Source: Jaltomata sinuosa (lineage: Eukaryota; Streptophyta; Magnoliopsida; Solanales; Solanaceae). Taken from it: a stretch of 64,000 nucleotides of DNA. Positions 1 through 11,384 of this stretch are shown here, piece after piece (positions within the stretch are counted from its first letter, which is position 1; every line of letters begins with the position of its first letter). The notes below the pieces were generated by a model, which did not search any database, was not told the origin of the DNA, and was given only the letters and a program-made list of their open reading frames with translations. A program made the translations under genes and the position numbers. The stretch lies in contig QJPP01004043.1 of assembly GCA_003996215.1 (NCBI GenBank), positions 97,563-161,562 of the forward strand. Reading direction: 5' to 3'.

Positions 1-90
1 TATGCATTGCCTGATAGACAGGGGGTAAGGGTTCTCCTATCTAGCTGTTTAGAGTAGGTGCCCGCATGGCCCGATAGTTGAGTCGTGACA
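1..90 (+). mobile_element. 3' end of an LTR (fragment)
   Basis: The window opens inside an LTR. The block with the words 'ggttctcctat' and 'cgatagttgagtcgtgaca' matches the end of the solo LTR at 42345-42400, but keeps the canonical CA end at base 90. The five bases after it, ccaac (91-95), would be the target duplication; the partner copy is outside the window. This is probably the same LTR family as the 27312-42400 solo LTR. Bases 91-339 hold nothing I recognise. Confidence 0.7.
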
Positions 91-1068
91 CCAACACACT
101 AAGAGAAACCTTTAATCAAGTAATGTCATTTTATTCTATATATTCTCTTTATACACAGTATTAATATATGTACTTAGTAAAAAAAAATAACGAAGCGTGT
201 TGCTTGACACCCTTCGCTCAATGTGAGTCCGCCCCTGATCCTACTTACATAGCATTTCAATCTGAAGTCGAGAAATATAAAAATTTCAAACGATCTTTCT
301 GTCTAGCAGAGATGTACCTATAACAAAGGAGAAAAGTCACGTAGATTACATTGAAAGATGACAATACAAAATATTTTTACTCAGTCATCAAACATACAAG
401 ATTAAAATAGGCTACTACTCAACTGAAGGATAATCTTAGGAACTGACAATCAGACCTTACAACTATTGTTGAGATATTTGCTGAGTATTATGAGAATCTC
501 TACTTGGTAAAAAGGCAATATCAAAGATATATACGTACTTGGGAGCTTTCTAGAAGAATGGAGTTGCCCTCTCTATAGAGTATCAAATTGAATTGTTGAA
601 GTCATTTTCTAACAAAGATGTTAAGGAGGCCATGTTTAAGATTGCTGGCAATAGAAGTCCTGAACCTTATGGTTTGTGACATTGACTTTTTAAAAGCAGC
701 TTAAAACATTATTAGAAAGGATGTTATAGAAATGCTGGAGTTTTTCTAATTAAAATGACAAATCCTTGAAATAAATCAACTCAACTAACATAACTTTCAT
801 TCCTAAAGTGGAGGTACCCAAATTTTTCAGCCAATATAGATTAACAACGTATTTCAGTGTTATCTATAAATGTATTTATAAATTTATTTGTAATTGGCTT
901 AAAGTTGTTTTAGTGATATTATGACAGACAACCAATCTGCATTTGTGCAGGGGAGGTCTACGATGCAATATGTATTGATCTGTCATAATTTAATAAGGCA
1001 TTATATTAGAAAGATATCTCCAAGACGTCTATTGAAAATTGATCCTAGGAAAGCATATGACCTGGTAA

Positions 1069-1381
1069 TAACAATAACAACAATAGCATATTCAGTGAAA
1101 TTTCACAAAGTGAAGTTTGTGAGGGTAGAGTATACGCATATCTTATCTCTATCTCTTGGAGGTAGAGAGACTATTTTCAAAAGACCCTTGGCTCAAGTAA
1201 AGTAAATCAAAATAGTAATGAAAAGTAAAAATGATAGTGAAAAAAATATGGCAACTAAAGAAAAAGCAGTGCAAAGCGCATATATGCAAGGAACCGTAAC
1301 ATTACCAATAAGGTGAATCACCTAACCATAGTAAATAACAAATGATAGCAAATATCAAAACCCAAAGACTACATGAAAAAA
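1069..1381 (-). mobile_element. SINE/RTE-tail non-autonomous element nested in the LINE
   Basis: This insert reads on the minus strand and ends in TTG-type repeats. Before them it has the 'gagccaagggtctttt...ctctctacctcc' block and a degraded 'cagaccccac...tgggtatgtt' block, typical of Solanaceae RTE/TS-SINE 3' tails. It is flanked by a 15-bp target duplication with one mismatch: catatgacctggtaa (1054-1068) and catatgacatggtaa (1382-1396). The duplication falls inside the LINE codons for KAYDLV, so this element arrived after the LINE. No clear pol III A/B boxes are visible, so it may be a truncated RTE rather than a true SINE. Confidence 0.75.
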
Positions 1382-1689
1382 CATATGACATGGTAAATTG
1401 AAAATTTCTTGAAAAAGTCTTGAAGAGGTTTGAATTTTTAGCAAGGTTGATTCAGTTGATCATGACTTATATTTTATCTATAAAGTTCTATGTGAAAGTG
1501 AATGAGGAAGCCCATGAGTATTTTGTAGGAAAGAGGAGGCTCAGGCAAAGAGATTTGTCACTTCTTTGTTGTTTGTCACAATGATTGAATGTTTATCGAG
1601 GATCCTGAACACTATAAGTATGCTGCATTATTTGAATTTCACTCATGTGTAAGCCTCTCAAACTCTTTTAAAGGCTAAAACCTTAAAAG

Positions 1690-2065
1690 AGGTGTAATGT
1701 GAATTGGGAAATGATGAGAAATAAAATGAAGAAAAAGTGAAAAAGACAAGCTAAAGTCATTTGTACCACAATGGTAGAAAAGATGGAAACTTTTGTATTT
1801 ATATTGAGAAACAATCTTTTTAGCTTTTGAAGAGTTGAGAAGTGAGTCTCTCCTCGCACCGTCGTCGTTGCTCGCTCGGCCTTGGTCTTGGTCTTGGCTT
1901 TGACTTTGACTTTGACAAATGATTGATTGATAAATTTTTCAGATAAAATTTATTTTTCAATCTTTCACTAATTAATTTTTTCCAAATATTAATTCACGTA
2001 ATTATTTAAAAAAATAAATTTGCAGAATTAATTTGAACCAAAAAGACGTAATTTTTCGTGAACAA
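1690..2065. other. Non-LINE insert, unidentified
   Basis: LINE similarity stops near 1690 and resumes near 2070. Between them lie an AT-rich stretch and a short GC-richer block with hexamer repeats of the ttggtc/tttgac type (about 1880-1920). It could be an LTR remnant. I see no coding signal or target duplication. Confidence 0.35.
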
Positions 2066-2069
2066 GCAT

Positions 2070-3375
2070 GTCTGCGATGAACAAAATATTTCTCTTTCCA
2101 AGAGACACCTCCCTTCCTCGTACTAATGATTGGTTATTAGTTAGAATAAAGTTCGCAGGTACATTTTCATTTAGGTATCTAGGCTTACATCTTTTACCCA
2201 ACAACAAGAGTAAATTGGATTGTCATCTGTTAGTTGAGAAGATTGCACAGAGGATCAGTGTATTATTTTAGACAATTATCTTATACTGAAAGATTTCTGG
2301 TGATTAATATTCTATTCTCCGTTTATAATTTTTGGGGAACAATATTCATTTTGCTTCAAAGTATTTTAAAAAAATAGACAAAATATATAGGGAATACTTG
2401 TAAAGTTCAAAATAAAAGAAGATGATGTAATTTGTGTTTTGGCACAAAATTTGTTATCCTAGGAGGCTCGGAGGGCTTAGTGTTAAAAGAAACAAGAATT
2501 AAAATGCGTCTGTTGTGGACAAGCTGTTATGATAACAACTAATGAAAAAAAAAATTATTATGGATCAAATAAGTGAATGATATTTATATAAAGGTTGAAT
2601 ATAATATTTGGACTCATAAGTCTTTCATAAATTGTAGTTGGTATTAATAGATAAGTCCAACATCTTCTTAGCAAGAGTGGATGATTGTACTAAGGATTAT
2701 TTATTAGTTAGAATAGAATTTACACAAGGTACGTTTTCAATTAGGTATTTAGGCTTACATCTTTCACCCAATAACTGGAGTAAATTAAATTGTTATTTAC
2801 TGATTGAAAAGATCGTATAGAAGATTAGTGTCACTTACTCAAGGCAATTGTCTTATACTAGAAGTTTTGTGATGATTACTGTTCTATTCTCCATTCATAA
2901 TTTTTGAAAGCCGTATTCATTTTGCCTCAAAGTATTTTAAAATAAATAAACAAGATAGGTAGAGATTATTTATGAAGCTCAAAAAAAGAAGAAGAAAGTG
3001 TAATAAATATTTTCGAATAAAATTTATTGCATTGATTTCTTCATGTATAGCATCTCTTCGATAAAAATGATTGGAGGCTTCAACAAATGATTCAGGTTCA
3101 TGAGAAGATTGAGCTGAGATGAGGTAAGCTCGATCTTTTGGGAAAAACGAGAAAGTTGAGAGGATCAATGAAGATGAGAGCGAAATTTATTCTAAGAGAC
3201 TAGGAGGCTTAATATTAAAAGAAAAAAAATTGAAATGCGACTTCTGTGAACAAGCTGTTACCACAATAATTAATGAAAAAAGAATCATTATAAGTTAATG
3301 AGTGTATGATATTTATATAAAAGTTAAATATAATATCTGGACTCAAAAGCCTCTCATAAATTATAGTTAATATTA
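2070..3375 (+). repeat. Tandem duplication of a LINE segment
   Basis: The LINE segment coding the IRYLGLHL / SRQLSYT region occurs twice in direct order, at about 2070-2640 and 2641-3375. Both copies end with the same block (tttatataaa...ttggactcataag near 2580-2640 and its counterpart near 3310-3375). Copy 2 holds an extra stretch of about 165-200 bp (2985-3180) absent from copy 1. The copies differ at many sites, so the duplication is old. Confidence 0.7.
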
Positions 3376-4060
3376 AAAAATAATCAACTCATCAAAAGCC
3401 AGATTACAAAAATAATATGTTCAAGATAGACATACGTTCACTCTTAATGGTGAAAACTTAATTGCTAGGAATTATCTTGCTATCATAGAAAACACCAAGC
3501 TTGGAATGGTAATCTTGTATGAAATTCAATGGCTCAACCTAAGCATAGATTTATAATGTGGCTGACAATAGGACAAATTGGTCTTCAAGGAGAAACTACT
3601 CAATCTTCATATCCAAATAGAGGATAAAAGTTGTTATCTATGTGATACTCAAACTATGAAGACTTACGTTTATTTGTGAATGTGACTCAATTAAAGAAGT
3701 GAGACATGAAATTATTCAATGGACTAATATTCAATCGCATGAAAGGAATATGAAGCAAATTTTAAAAAGCATTAGAGATAATTCAAAAAGGAGTTGGTGG
3801 CAACAATCTGGGAGGTATAATATTATATCATACTGAGAGAGCTAAAATTGAAAATTATTATAAAAAAAAAAGCAAATATACACAGAGGTAATGACACATA
3901 TTAGAAAGAACATTGTATAACGATTACATTTACTTAAAATATCTTAGAAAACACATTGATGTAGAGGTTATTTCAACAGTTAATGTGCAATTATTATTTT
4001 TTGTTATTGGAGGTCTAATTTTTTATTTTGTGAAATTAGGTGCTTTTTAGATATATTGTA

Positions 4061-5397
4061 TTTTGTTGATAATAATATTCACAGTTATTATCAAAAAAAC
4101 CTTTTAAATGGAACGATGAGTCATCTTAAGTCAATGACCAACAATTAGTTGGATCATTACATATATCTTGAAAATGTCAAAAATGATATTCAATTATGAA
4201 AAATTATTATGCGTTTTTCTTTAAAATGAAAAATAACTTTGAGAAGTCTAATAATATTATATAAAAGTTAAAAAAAAAAAATCACCTAAATACCCTAATA
4301 TTTTAGGGTGAGAAAATAATACATCAACAATCACCTTTTAGATGAAACTGAAAACTTTTTTGAATTAACATTATCATATAATTTTCAAAATTTTAAAAAA
4401 TATCATGTCACCTACATTTAATATTTGATTTTGTACCTTTTGTTTTCAAAATAATTATCAATGAAATACTTTAGATATAATTAGACATCTGAATATGTAA
4501 GAATAATGTAATTGACTAGTTAAAGTAAAATTCTCGTGATAATTAGAAGTAACAAAATAGATCATGACATATTTAAAATTTAAAGCTCTACATAAAAAAA
4601 TTCATGAAGAAAAATGAGATTTTAAAAATCAAAATAAAAAAAGTAAAGGAAAAAAAGTATGAAATTTTAATGTCTATACAGTACTACACTTTAAATTTAT
4701 AATTATAGAAAAAACATATATAAAATTCATATTAATTGAGGGAAAACTAATATGCAAATACAACACCCAATAATTTTTTACTTTCTTTGGTCAAGGATTA
4801 TTAGGCTTAGTAATTGTAGCTCAAATAAATGGCAGTGAAGTCAAATTTTATTTTTAGCAATATTGCGTTATATATGACTCATCATCAACTAGATCGATTC
4901 CTTTGATCCTCCTTTGTCCCATAACCTTTGTAATCACTGAGTTTCTCCATTACTACGTCAAAGTTCTTCTAAGCTAATTAGTGACAAATTTAATCAAAAT
5001 ACTAATCTTGAAATCACAATAGAATTCAAATCTGAACTTTTTAATAGTTATTTGAGTGGGTATGGTTGAGATGTGTTGAAAATACTTATACTAAGTTAAA
5101 TATAAAATTTGAGGAAGATTGAAGGTGATTTAAACTAGTATAGGGTTAATTTTCAAATCTGAAATAAATTTAGAAAACATCACCTCAACAATGTATATCA
5201 CATCTTTATATCATGTATATCAATTTATATTAGACCCATATTTTCATGGATATACACAAATATACATTCTTCCGTTGAAGACACATTTTTATAGATATAC
5301 TCTGATATACATGATATACATGAAGATATACTTCAATTTACACAAATATATAGGAAAAATAGTGTGTCAAAACAAAATGATCAGGCAGATAATTCAA
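4061..5397. other. AT-rich intergenic stretch
   Basis: No coding signal, RNA gene or recognisable transposon end was found. The sequence is strongly AT-rich. Around 5190-5345 it has an irregular cluster of 'atatacat' words. Confidence 0.5.
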
Positions 5398-5586
5398 TGT
5401 AGGGTGTGTTTGGTATGGTGTGGTGAAAATACATTTCGGGAAATATTTTTAATAGATTAAGTTATTTTTTTAATATTTGGTTTCCATAAAATATTGTTTA
5501 GGTAAAATATTTTTTTTAACAAAAGGTGGAAAATGATTCCACTCACTTTTGGGCGGAAGTCATTTTCTTTCACAATTAGCACCCTT
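5398..5586 (+). mobile_element. Fragment of a MITE, left half
   Basis: It starts with gggtgtgtttggtatg and contains 'ggaaatattttt', 'atatttggttt' and 'gtggaaaatgattcc' blocks, typical of an abundant hAT-like MITE of Solanaceae. The matching opposite end is not found across the adjacent fold-back insertion, so only the left part survives. Confidence 0.45.
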
Positions 5587-5595
5587 GATGAGATA
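5587..5595. repeat. 9-bp target site duplication, left copy
   Basis: gatgagata at 5587-5595 is repeated exactly at 7716-7724. Nine bases is the usual duplication length of Mutator-superfamily elements. The pair fixes the ends of the fold-back element at 5596 and 7715. Confidence 0.85.
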
Positions 5596-5767
5596 GGGAC
5601 AACTACACAAATGCCCTTTAAACGGAGTGGCTTTGCATTTTTGTCCCCCATAAAAATGGTCTTACAAAAATAGTCTTCCTTGTTTTTTATGTATAGAGCA
5701 ACTATCTTTTTGCCCCTCTACACCTCAAATATTTTTAAATAACTCTCAATGCTCATTTGTCTCTCAA

Positions 5768-6206
5768 CTTTTATATATATTTCTTTTTCTCTTTTTTCTT
5801 TTCTTTTTTTTTATTTCTATTTTTTCTTTTTTCTTTTTTTTATTTCTATTTTTTCTTTTTTCTTTATTTTTATTTCTATTTGTTTTTCTTTTTTTCTCAA
5901 CCTTTATTTTTCTTTTATTTTTTCTTTTATTCTTTCTTCTACGTTTTTTCTTTTTTCTCAATCTTTATTTTTTTTCTTTTCTCCTCTCAATTCTACTTTT
6001 TTCTCCTTTTATTTTTTATTTTTTATTTTTTTATTTTTTTTATTTTTCTCAACCTTTATTTTTTGTTGTCTTTTTTTTCTTCGTTTTTTTCTTTTTTTCT
6101 CAATATTTATTTTTTTCTCTCAACTTCTATTTTTTTATTTTTTCTTTGGTTTTTTATTTTTCTTTTCTCTTTTTTTTAATCAATTTTTTTGACCTTTATT
6201 TTTTTT
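5768..6206 (+). repeat. Polypyrimidine arm of the fold-back element
   Basis: About 440 bases of T with scattered C, A and G, punctuated by recurring 'ctcaacctttattttt' words. It is the inverted partner of the A-rich arm at about 7235-7555, where 'gttgagaaaaaa' words recur. Frames through it encode only Phe/Leu/Ser-rich strings, which I do not regard as genes. Confidence 0.8.
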
Positions 6207-7150
6207 ATGAGATGTTCTATAATTCTTGCTTTAGAGGCAAGACTTAGCCCAAAAACTTCCAAACAACAAATTACGCCTATGAGCAAGACTTGACACTAGT
6301 ATATTGTGTCTTGATTTATGAAATATTTTATAACACTTGCCTCAGAGGCAAGACTTAGCCCAAGGACCTCTTAAAAAATACAAGTTACGCTCCATGGGTA
6401 AGAGTTCACACTACTTCATTATGTCTAAATTTATGAGATACTCTATAACTCTTGCCTTAGAGGCAAGACTTAGCTCAAGGATTTTCAAACAACAAGTTAT
6501 GTCCCACGAGCAAGACTTGACACTACCTCATTGTGTCTTGATTTATGAGACATTCTATAACTCTAGCCCAAGGACTTTCAAACAATAAGTTACGCCCCAT
6601 GGGCAAGAGTTGACACTATCATATTGTGCTTGATTTATGGGATGCTCTATAACGCTTGCCTAAGAGGCAAGACTTAGTCCAAAGACTTCCAAATAACAAA
6701 TTACGCCCATGGGCAAGAGTTGACACTACCACATTGTGTCTTGATTTATGCGATGCTCTATAACTCTTGCCTTAGAGGCAAAACTTAGCTCAAAGACTTT
6801 CAAACAACAAGTTACGCCTCATTGGCAAGAGTTGACACTAGCACATTATGGCTTGATCATGAGATGCTCTATAACGTTTGCCTTAGAGGCAAGACTTAGC
6901 CCAAGGGCCTCCCAAAAAATAAGTTATGCCCCATGGGCAAGAGTTAACACTACTTCATTGTGTCTTAATTTATGAGATGCTCTATAACTCTTGCCTTAGA
7001 GATAAGACTTAGCTCAAGAATTTTTCAAACAACAAGTTATGCTCCACGAGCAAGGCTTGACACTACCTCATTGTGTCTTGATTTATGAGATGTTCTATAA
7101 CATTTGTCTTAAGGGCAAGACTTGTTCCAAAGGACTTCCAAACAACAAAG
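6207..7150 (+). repeat. Core tandem array: nine ~112-bp units, two-copy higher-order pattern
   Basis: Units begin near 6207, 6319, 6433, 6545, 6637, 6748, 6859, 6972 and 7085, each opening 'atgagatgctctataac'. The unit at 6545 is about 20 bp short, which explains the 92-bp step. Variants recur at a constant offset of about 540 bp: 6207 with 6748, 6319 with 6859, 6433 with 6972, 6545 with 7085. For example, both units 2 and 7 have 'aaaaaata' plus 'actacttcatt', and both units 3 and 8 have 'ccacgagcaag'. The array is therefore a five-unit block duplicated once, the second copy truncated. Most units contain the hairpin CTTGCCT-tag-AGGCAAG. Confidence 0.85.
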
Positions 7151-7234
7151 CACGCTCTTAAGTTTACTTCGATTTCAAAGAAAGAAGATCTTCTTTGCGG
7201 ATTATCCAACTTTTTTTGTTCATTAGCAAAAAAT

Positions 7235-7555
7235 AATAGAGGTTAAGAAAAAAGAAAAAAAGAGAAGAATAAAAGAGAAAAGAAAAAAATAAAGATTAAA
7301 AAAAAGCGAAAAAAAATAAAAGTTGAGAAAAAAAGAAAAAAGAGTAAAAAAAAAGTTGAGAAAAAAAAGAACAAAAAAAAAGTTAAGAGAAAAAAAAAAG
7401 GTTGAGAAAAAAAAAAAAAAAAAAAGTAAAAAAAAAAAAAAAAAAAAGTTTCGAGAAAAAAGAAAACGAGAATTAAAAAAAAATTGAGAAAACAAAAAAA
7501 GATAAAAGATAAAAAATTAAAAAGATAAAAGAAAAAATAAAAATTAAAATTAAGA
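7235..7555 (-). repeat. Polypurine arm of the fold-back element
   Basis: This A-rich tract is broken by 'gttgag' words and is the inverted counterpart of the 5768-6206 tract. Beyond it (7556-7715) the terminal inverted repeat follows. Translated on the minus strand it gives only Phe-rich strings, rejected as coding. Confidence 0.8.
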
Positions 7556-7724
7556 GTTGAGAAACAAATGAACATGGAGAGTTATGGTGTAGAAGGGCAA
7601 AAATGTATATGTTCTATACATAAAAAGGAAGGAAGGGTATTTTTTAAAGATTTTTCTTATGAGGGGCATAAATTGAAGACCACTCACTTTTAAGGATACT
7701 CCATGTAATTTCCTGGATGAGATA

Positions 7725-9055
7725 AACTTAGACAAACAGGTCGTATATAGTTGGGCCAGTTCAAATACTCTATTTATCGGCCCAGCTGGCATAAAACCCT
7801 AAGTGGAAAAGAGCCCACACAACAAATTTTACAGAGATTTGATCAAATAGGATAGGCAAAATTTCATAAATAGCTATAGTTTGCTAAATTATTCAGGGCC
7901 CATAATTTAAGTTTCTTAATTACAAAGCATAGCTAATTTCAAGTTCTAAAATCAGCTCTCGATTTGTATATAAACACTTATATACGTATATTCCATAAAA
8001 ATAGATTCCTAAAAATCAGTTAGAAAAATCTTTTTAAAATGAAAATCTCCATAAATCATGCATCTTTTACTCTCATTAATATTCTCTCTTCATAATTGAT
8101 ATACAACTGAAAAATCTCAGATACAAATAATCATTCATATACTTTGCAATTTCATATATACTCATGTGTTCACCATCTAATGTATATATATATATATTTG
8201 AGATTCAAGTTAACTAAGTATATACATTTCAAATGTATATACTGATATGTATAAATCTCATATACATTTTAATCTCAAAAGTTTGAATCTCAAAGTATGA
8301 ATCTCATATACATTTGAACCTCAAAAGTATGAATCTCATATACATGTATAACCAAAAACAAAGCATTTCAATTTCACAAATTTTAATTGTATATATCAAA
8401 TTGAGATTCATGTTAATTAAGCATATACGTTTCAAATGTATATAGTGATAGGTATAATCTCATATACAAAACTCAACTGAGATTCAATTATACAAAACTC
8501 AAACACAGATTCAATTATAATTTTTTTGTATATACGTTTTAAAATTTTCTTATTTTATTTTGTATTTGTATATACACGTGTCATATACAGTTATATGTGA
8601 ATGGTGATTTGAGCTATTATTGGCAAGTTTGAAGAGAGAATATATGGTAAATAAAGATGCCCATGATTTATGTTGTTTTCCATTTTTAGGTAATATACGT
8701 TTTTTTCCTCCCAAAATGTATATATTGTCCAAAATAATAGCTACTTGTTCTAAACTATACTTATAAAATGTAATTATGTGAAAGTTAACCATATCTCGTA
8801 ATTAAGTCCTTCAATATTCTATGTCCCATAATTTTTTCAATAGGGATATTCAATAAAGAAAATTTCAAAAACAACTAAAGAGAAAATCAGTGTCCTTAGC
8901 TACACTTTTTCTAATTACAATTAGTAGTTATATTTTAGTTTGCTACAGGATGTATCAAATTTATTTATCACTGAAAATAGGCTACAATTACAAATACAAA
9001 CAGGTGTGATTTGCGTGAATGGCACGTTGAGATCTTTTTAAAAATGGAAAATTAC
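7725..9055. other. AT-rich stretch with diffuse TE-like words
   Basis: There is no gene. The phrase 'aatagctatagtttgctaaatta' (7868-) and a later 'tagttatattttagtttgctac' (near 8928) suggest ends of a MITE-like element. No target duplication was found, so I do not set limits. Confidence 0.35.
8200..8470 (+). repeat. Direct duplication, ~203-bp spacing
   Basis: A segment beginning gagattca(a/t)gttaa(c/t)taag and continuing through 'tatac(a/g)tttcaaatgtatata' and 'aatctcatatac' starts at 8200 and again at 8403. Between the copies, 'aatctcatatacatttgaacctcaaaagtatg' variants recur. It is an old local duplication in AT-rich DNA. Confidence 0.6.
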
Positions 9056-10690
9056 CATTATTCATGCACAATTAATTTTTCAATCTTCCATTTACGAACT
9101 GGACTTTTAAAGCTCATAACTTCAACGTCAAACATGAATAATTTAACATCACAAGCCAATTTTTGAATTACAATTTCAAAATTCGATCGAAAATTCTCAT
9201 ATTTCTTCATCCAAAGTGATACAGGTATAGTAAACTTCAATATCACCTCGACCTGCCGATTACAGTGATACAAGAAACTTTTCCACGATTTATAGATTTC
9301 AATGATACATATACAAAACAATATATTGTTATAAATGTATGACAGTGAATAGATACACTCAAATACATGATACAAATGTATAACAAGGAACAAATACACT
9401 TTAATACATTGATACAAATGTACAACTACATTAATACAAAGTACACTTTAATACATTGATACATTAATACAAAATACACTTTAATACATTGAAAGGAGGT
9501 CGTTTCAATGGATTTGATCGTAAGAGTGTAAAGTACTAGAGTTAGTCTCTTTGATTATAAAGTTGTAATTTAAAACAGCTCGAGTTTTAGTGGAGGCAAA
9601 TCTTATGAGAGTAGATCGTGATTTTTCATGCACTCCCTTGAGCAAGGAATTTTTCACGATAAAATTCCTTACGTTGTTTACATTCTGCAATTTACTTCTT
9701 GTTTGATGGCCGAAGAACCTGGTTCTTCAGCACAATAGGTAACAGCTAAAACAACAAATATAAATTCAAGCTCTGGCCAAAGATAATGCTACTGCCGAAT
9801 CGATAATCGAAATGCTAGTTCTGTCCCTACCTTCGTGAGCTTTACTCGTCAATATATTTTTGCTTCATACACTATATTTTTAATTTGTGTACTTTCTAGT
9901 TTCTCCCCAAAAAAGGATTTTTACAAAACAATACTGTAATAAAAGAAGGAAAAGATGATCAAGTAATGATTGTACTATTTTTCAGATAAATGGAATTTTT
10001 CTTTTGGAGGGAGCAACATAACATAATAGAGCATGAATTGAATGGAGACTGCACATACGTACATGAGTATTTGGCTTCATTGGGTTAGTGGTTACTGCTC
10101 TGTCAGACTACAAAAGAGCTTTTGACAGCCCAAATGGCATATGTAGGAAAAAAATTATGGTGAGAGAGGTATACCATATCATAGTTGTGTGAGGAATTTT
10201 TTAATTGACAAAATATATTATGGATCCCACTCTATTATAACTTTTCCTTTTCTCTTGTCCCTCTCCCCTTCTTCGGTTCTTCCATTCACCCTCCCGACTC
10301 CATACTCCAGGTCATGTATTTTTCCTCTTATGTATTTTATTTTCCATCTCTTTTTATAGTTTTGATTTTTCTTAGTCAAAAATCAAATAGAGATAAATAG
10401 ATTAATTCTGACTCAAATTTTATCTTCTTCTCTTTTCCCCTATCTTCTTTTCTGTTTTATGTTTTTTTTGTTGATCTTTTAGAATTCATAACTTAAAGAA
10501 TTTAATGATAAGTGCAATATCAATATAATAACTAAAATTTTATATTACAAATCAAAAAGGCAAAAGATTAATATGTATAATAAAATATCTATATATTACT
10601 TAATTGATTAAAGATTTATTGGTTTTTAATTTGATTTGATTTTTTGATTTTTCATGAATACCTTTATTTGCAAAATTGATTTAGTTGAGA
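9056..10690. other. Intergenic stretch, no gene supported
   Basis: Short open frames on the minus strand (9058-9417, 9505-9690) have no recognisable domain. Near 9290-9495 the words 'gatacaaatgta' and 'acactttaatacattgatac' repeat irregularly. The CT-rich block at 10240-10450 has no coding signal. Confidence 0.45.
9290..9495 (+). repeat. Irregular 'acactttaatacattgatac' repeats
   Basis: The word 'acactttaatacattga' occurs three times (near 9397, 9442 and 9477), mixed with 'gatacaaatgtaca' words. It is a short minisatellite-like patch with no evident function. Confidence 0.6.
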
Positions 10691-10691
10691 G

Positions 10692-11384
10692 TAGGGATGT
10701 TTATGGTTCAGTTCGGGTTGGTTTTGAGAAAAAATCAAAATCAAACAAAATTTAGTCAATATTTTAAGGATTAAAACCAAACCAATTTAATTCATATTTA
10801 TCGGTTTGATTTGATTTTTTTAGTTTTTAAGAAATATAACGATATTTTTCTCTTTAGTTTTTTCTTGCAATTAGAAAAGAACTTTTCATCATTTTACAAC
10901 TTATAATCCGTAATTAACCTTTTATTGTGGTGATTATAATTTTTTCAGATTATGAAAAAATTTCTTAATATCTATAAGCTTTAATCAAGTGAATAAAGTT
11001 GACAAGAAATATAAAAAATATATATAGGTAATCTCCTAGTTGTTTCTTTGAATAAATGAGTTTGAATTCATGACTTTCTTTTAATAAATGAACTTTACGT
11101 TCATTAGCCTAAATCCTAATAGAGATAAATAAATTTTTTATGAAAAAGTATACAAAGTATTTAAAATTAATTATAAAAAAATAATATTAAAAAATTTATC
11201 TATATAACTTATTAGTTTGATTCGATTTTTTATTTATTTTTAATAAAATCAAAAACAGATTATTATCATTTTTTAAAAATATAAATCCAAATTAAAACAA
11301 AACTAAATAAACATTGATTTGCTTAACCGATTAAGTTAAGATTTTTATTTGAATCAGTTTTTAATCAAATTATGGACATTCCTA
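10692..11384. mobile_element. MITE with TAGGGATGT-type inverted ends (~0.69 kb)
   Basis: The left end reads tagggatgtttatggtt and the right end, on the opposite strand, taggaatgtccataa. Just inside are facing blocks of 'aatcaaaaccaaaccaa' and 'tcggtttgatttgat' type. This matches a common class of AT-rich hAT-like MITEs. I could not find a clean 8-bp target duplication, so the superfamily is inferred. A related fragment lies near 18985-19170. Confidence 0.55.

Larger units (their letters stand above)
340..4060 (+). mobile_element. Decayed L1-type LINE, reverse transcriptase ORF2 fragment
   Basis: Translated pieces on the + strand follow the order of a plant L1 ORF2. NTKYFYSVIK lies near 360, a KEAMFKIAGNRSPEP segment near 630, and DNQSAFVQGRST with LKIDPRKAYD at 925-1065. 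KVNEEAHEYFVGKRRLRQRD lies near 1495, and the IRYLGLHL / SRQLSYT region appears at 2160 and again at 2740. A C-terminal zinc-binding-like stretch with SCYLCD lies near 3640. The endonuclease half is absent and the catalytic FADD region is not readable. Many stops and frameshifts break it, so it is dead. It is interrupted at 1069-1381 and at about 1690-2065, and part of it is duplicated. Confidence 0.8.
5596..7715. mobile_element. Non-autonomous Mutator-like fold-back element (2.12 kb)
   Basis: The element is bounded by an exact 9-bp duplication (gatgagata). Its ends are inverted repeats: the left begins GGGACAACTACACAAATGCC, and the right, on the opposite strand, reads (CA)GGAAATTACATGGAGTATCC. 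The inverted similarity continues inward for about 150-180 bp, including ttttatgtatagaac/gagc, tttttgccc and catttgt(c/t)tctcaact blocks. It then passes into a T-rich arm (5768-6206) facing an A-rich arm (about 7235-7555). The centre (6207-7150) is a tandem array. There is no transposase; the Phe-rich open frames in the arms are artefacts of poly-T. It resembles published plant fold-back elements such as tomato SoFT, a comparison from memory. Family membership is inferred from TSD length and end structure. Confidence 0.8.

Noticed and set aside
5749..6192. Long Phe-rich open frames in the T-rich arm (and the antisense Lys/Arg-rich frame)
   Set aside because: They are pure consequences of a polypyrimidine tract inside a fold-back element, with no domain or codon structure.
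6207..7150. CRISPR-like array
   Set aside because: Repeats are contiguous ~112-bp monomers without unique spacers, in a plant transposon.
7223..7575. Phe-rich minus-strand frames in the A-rich arm
   Set aside because: Inverted partner of the T-rich arm; artefact of base composition.
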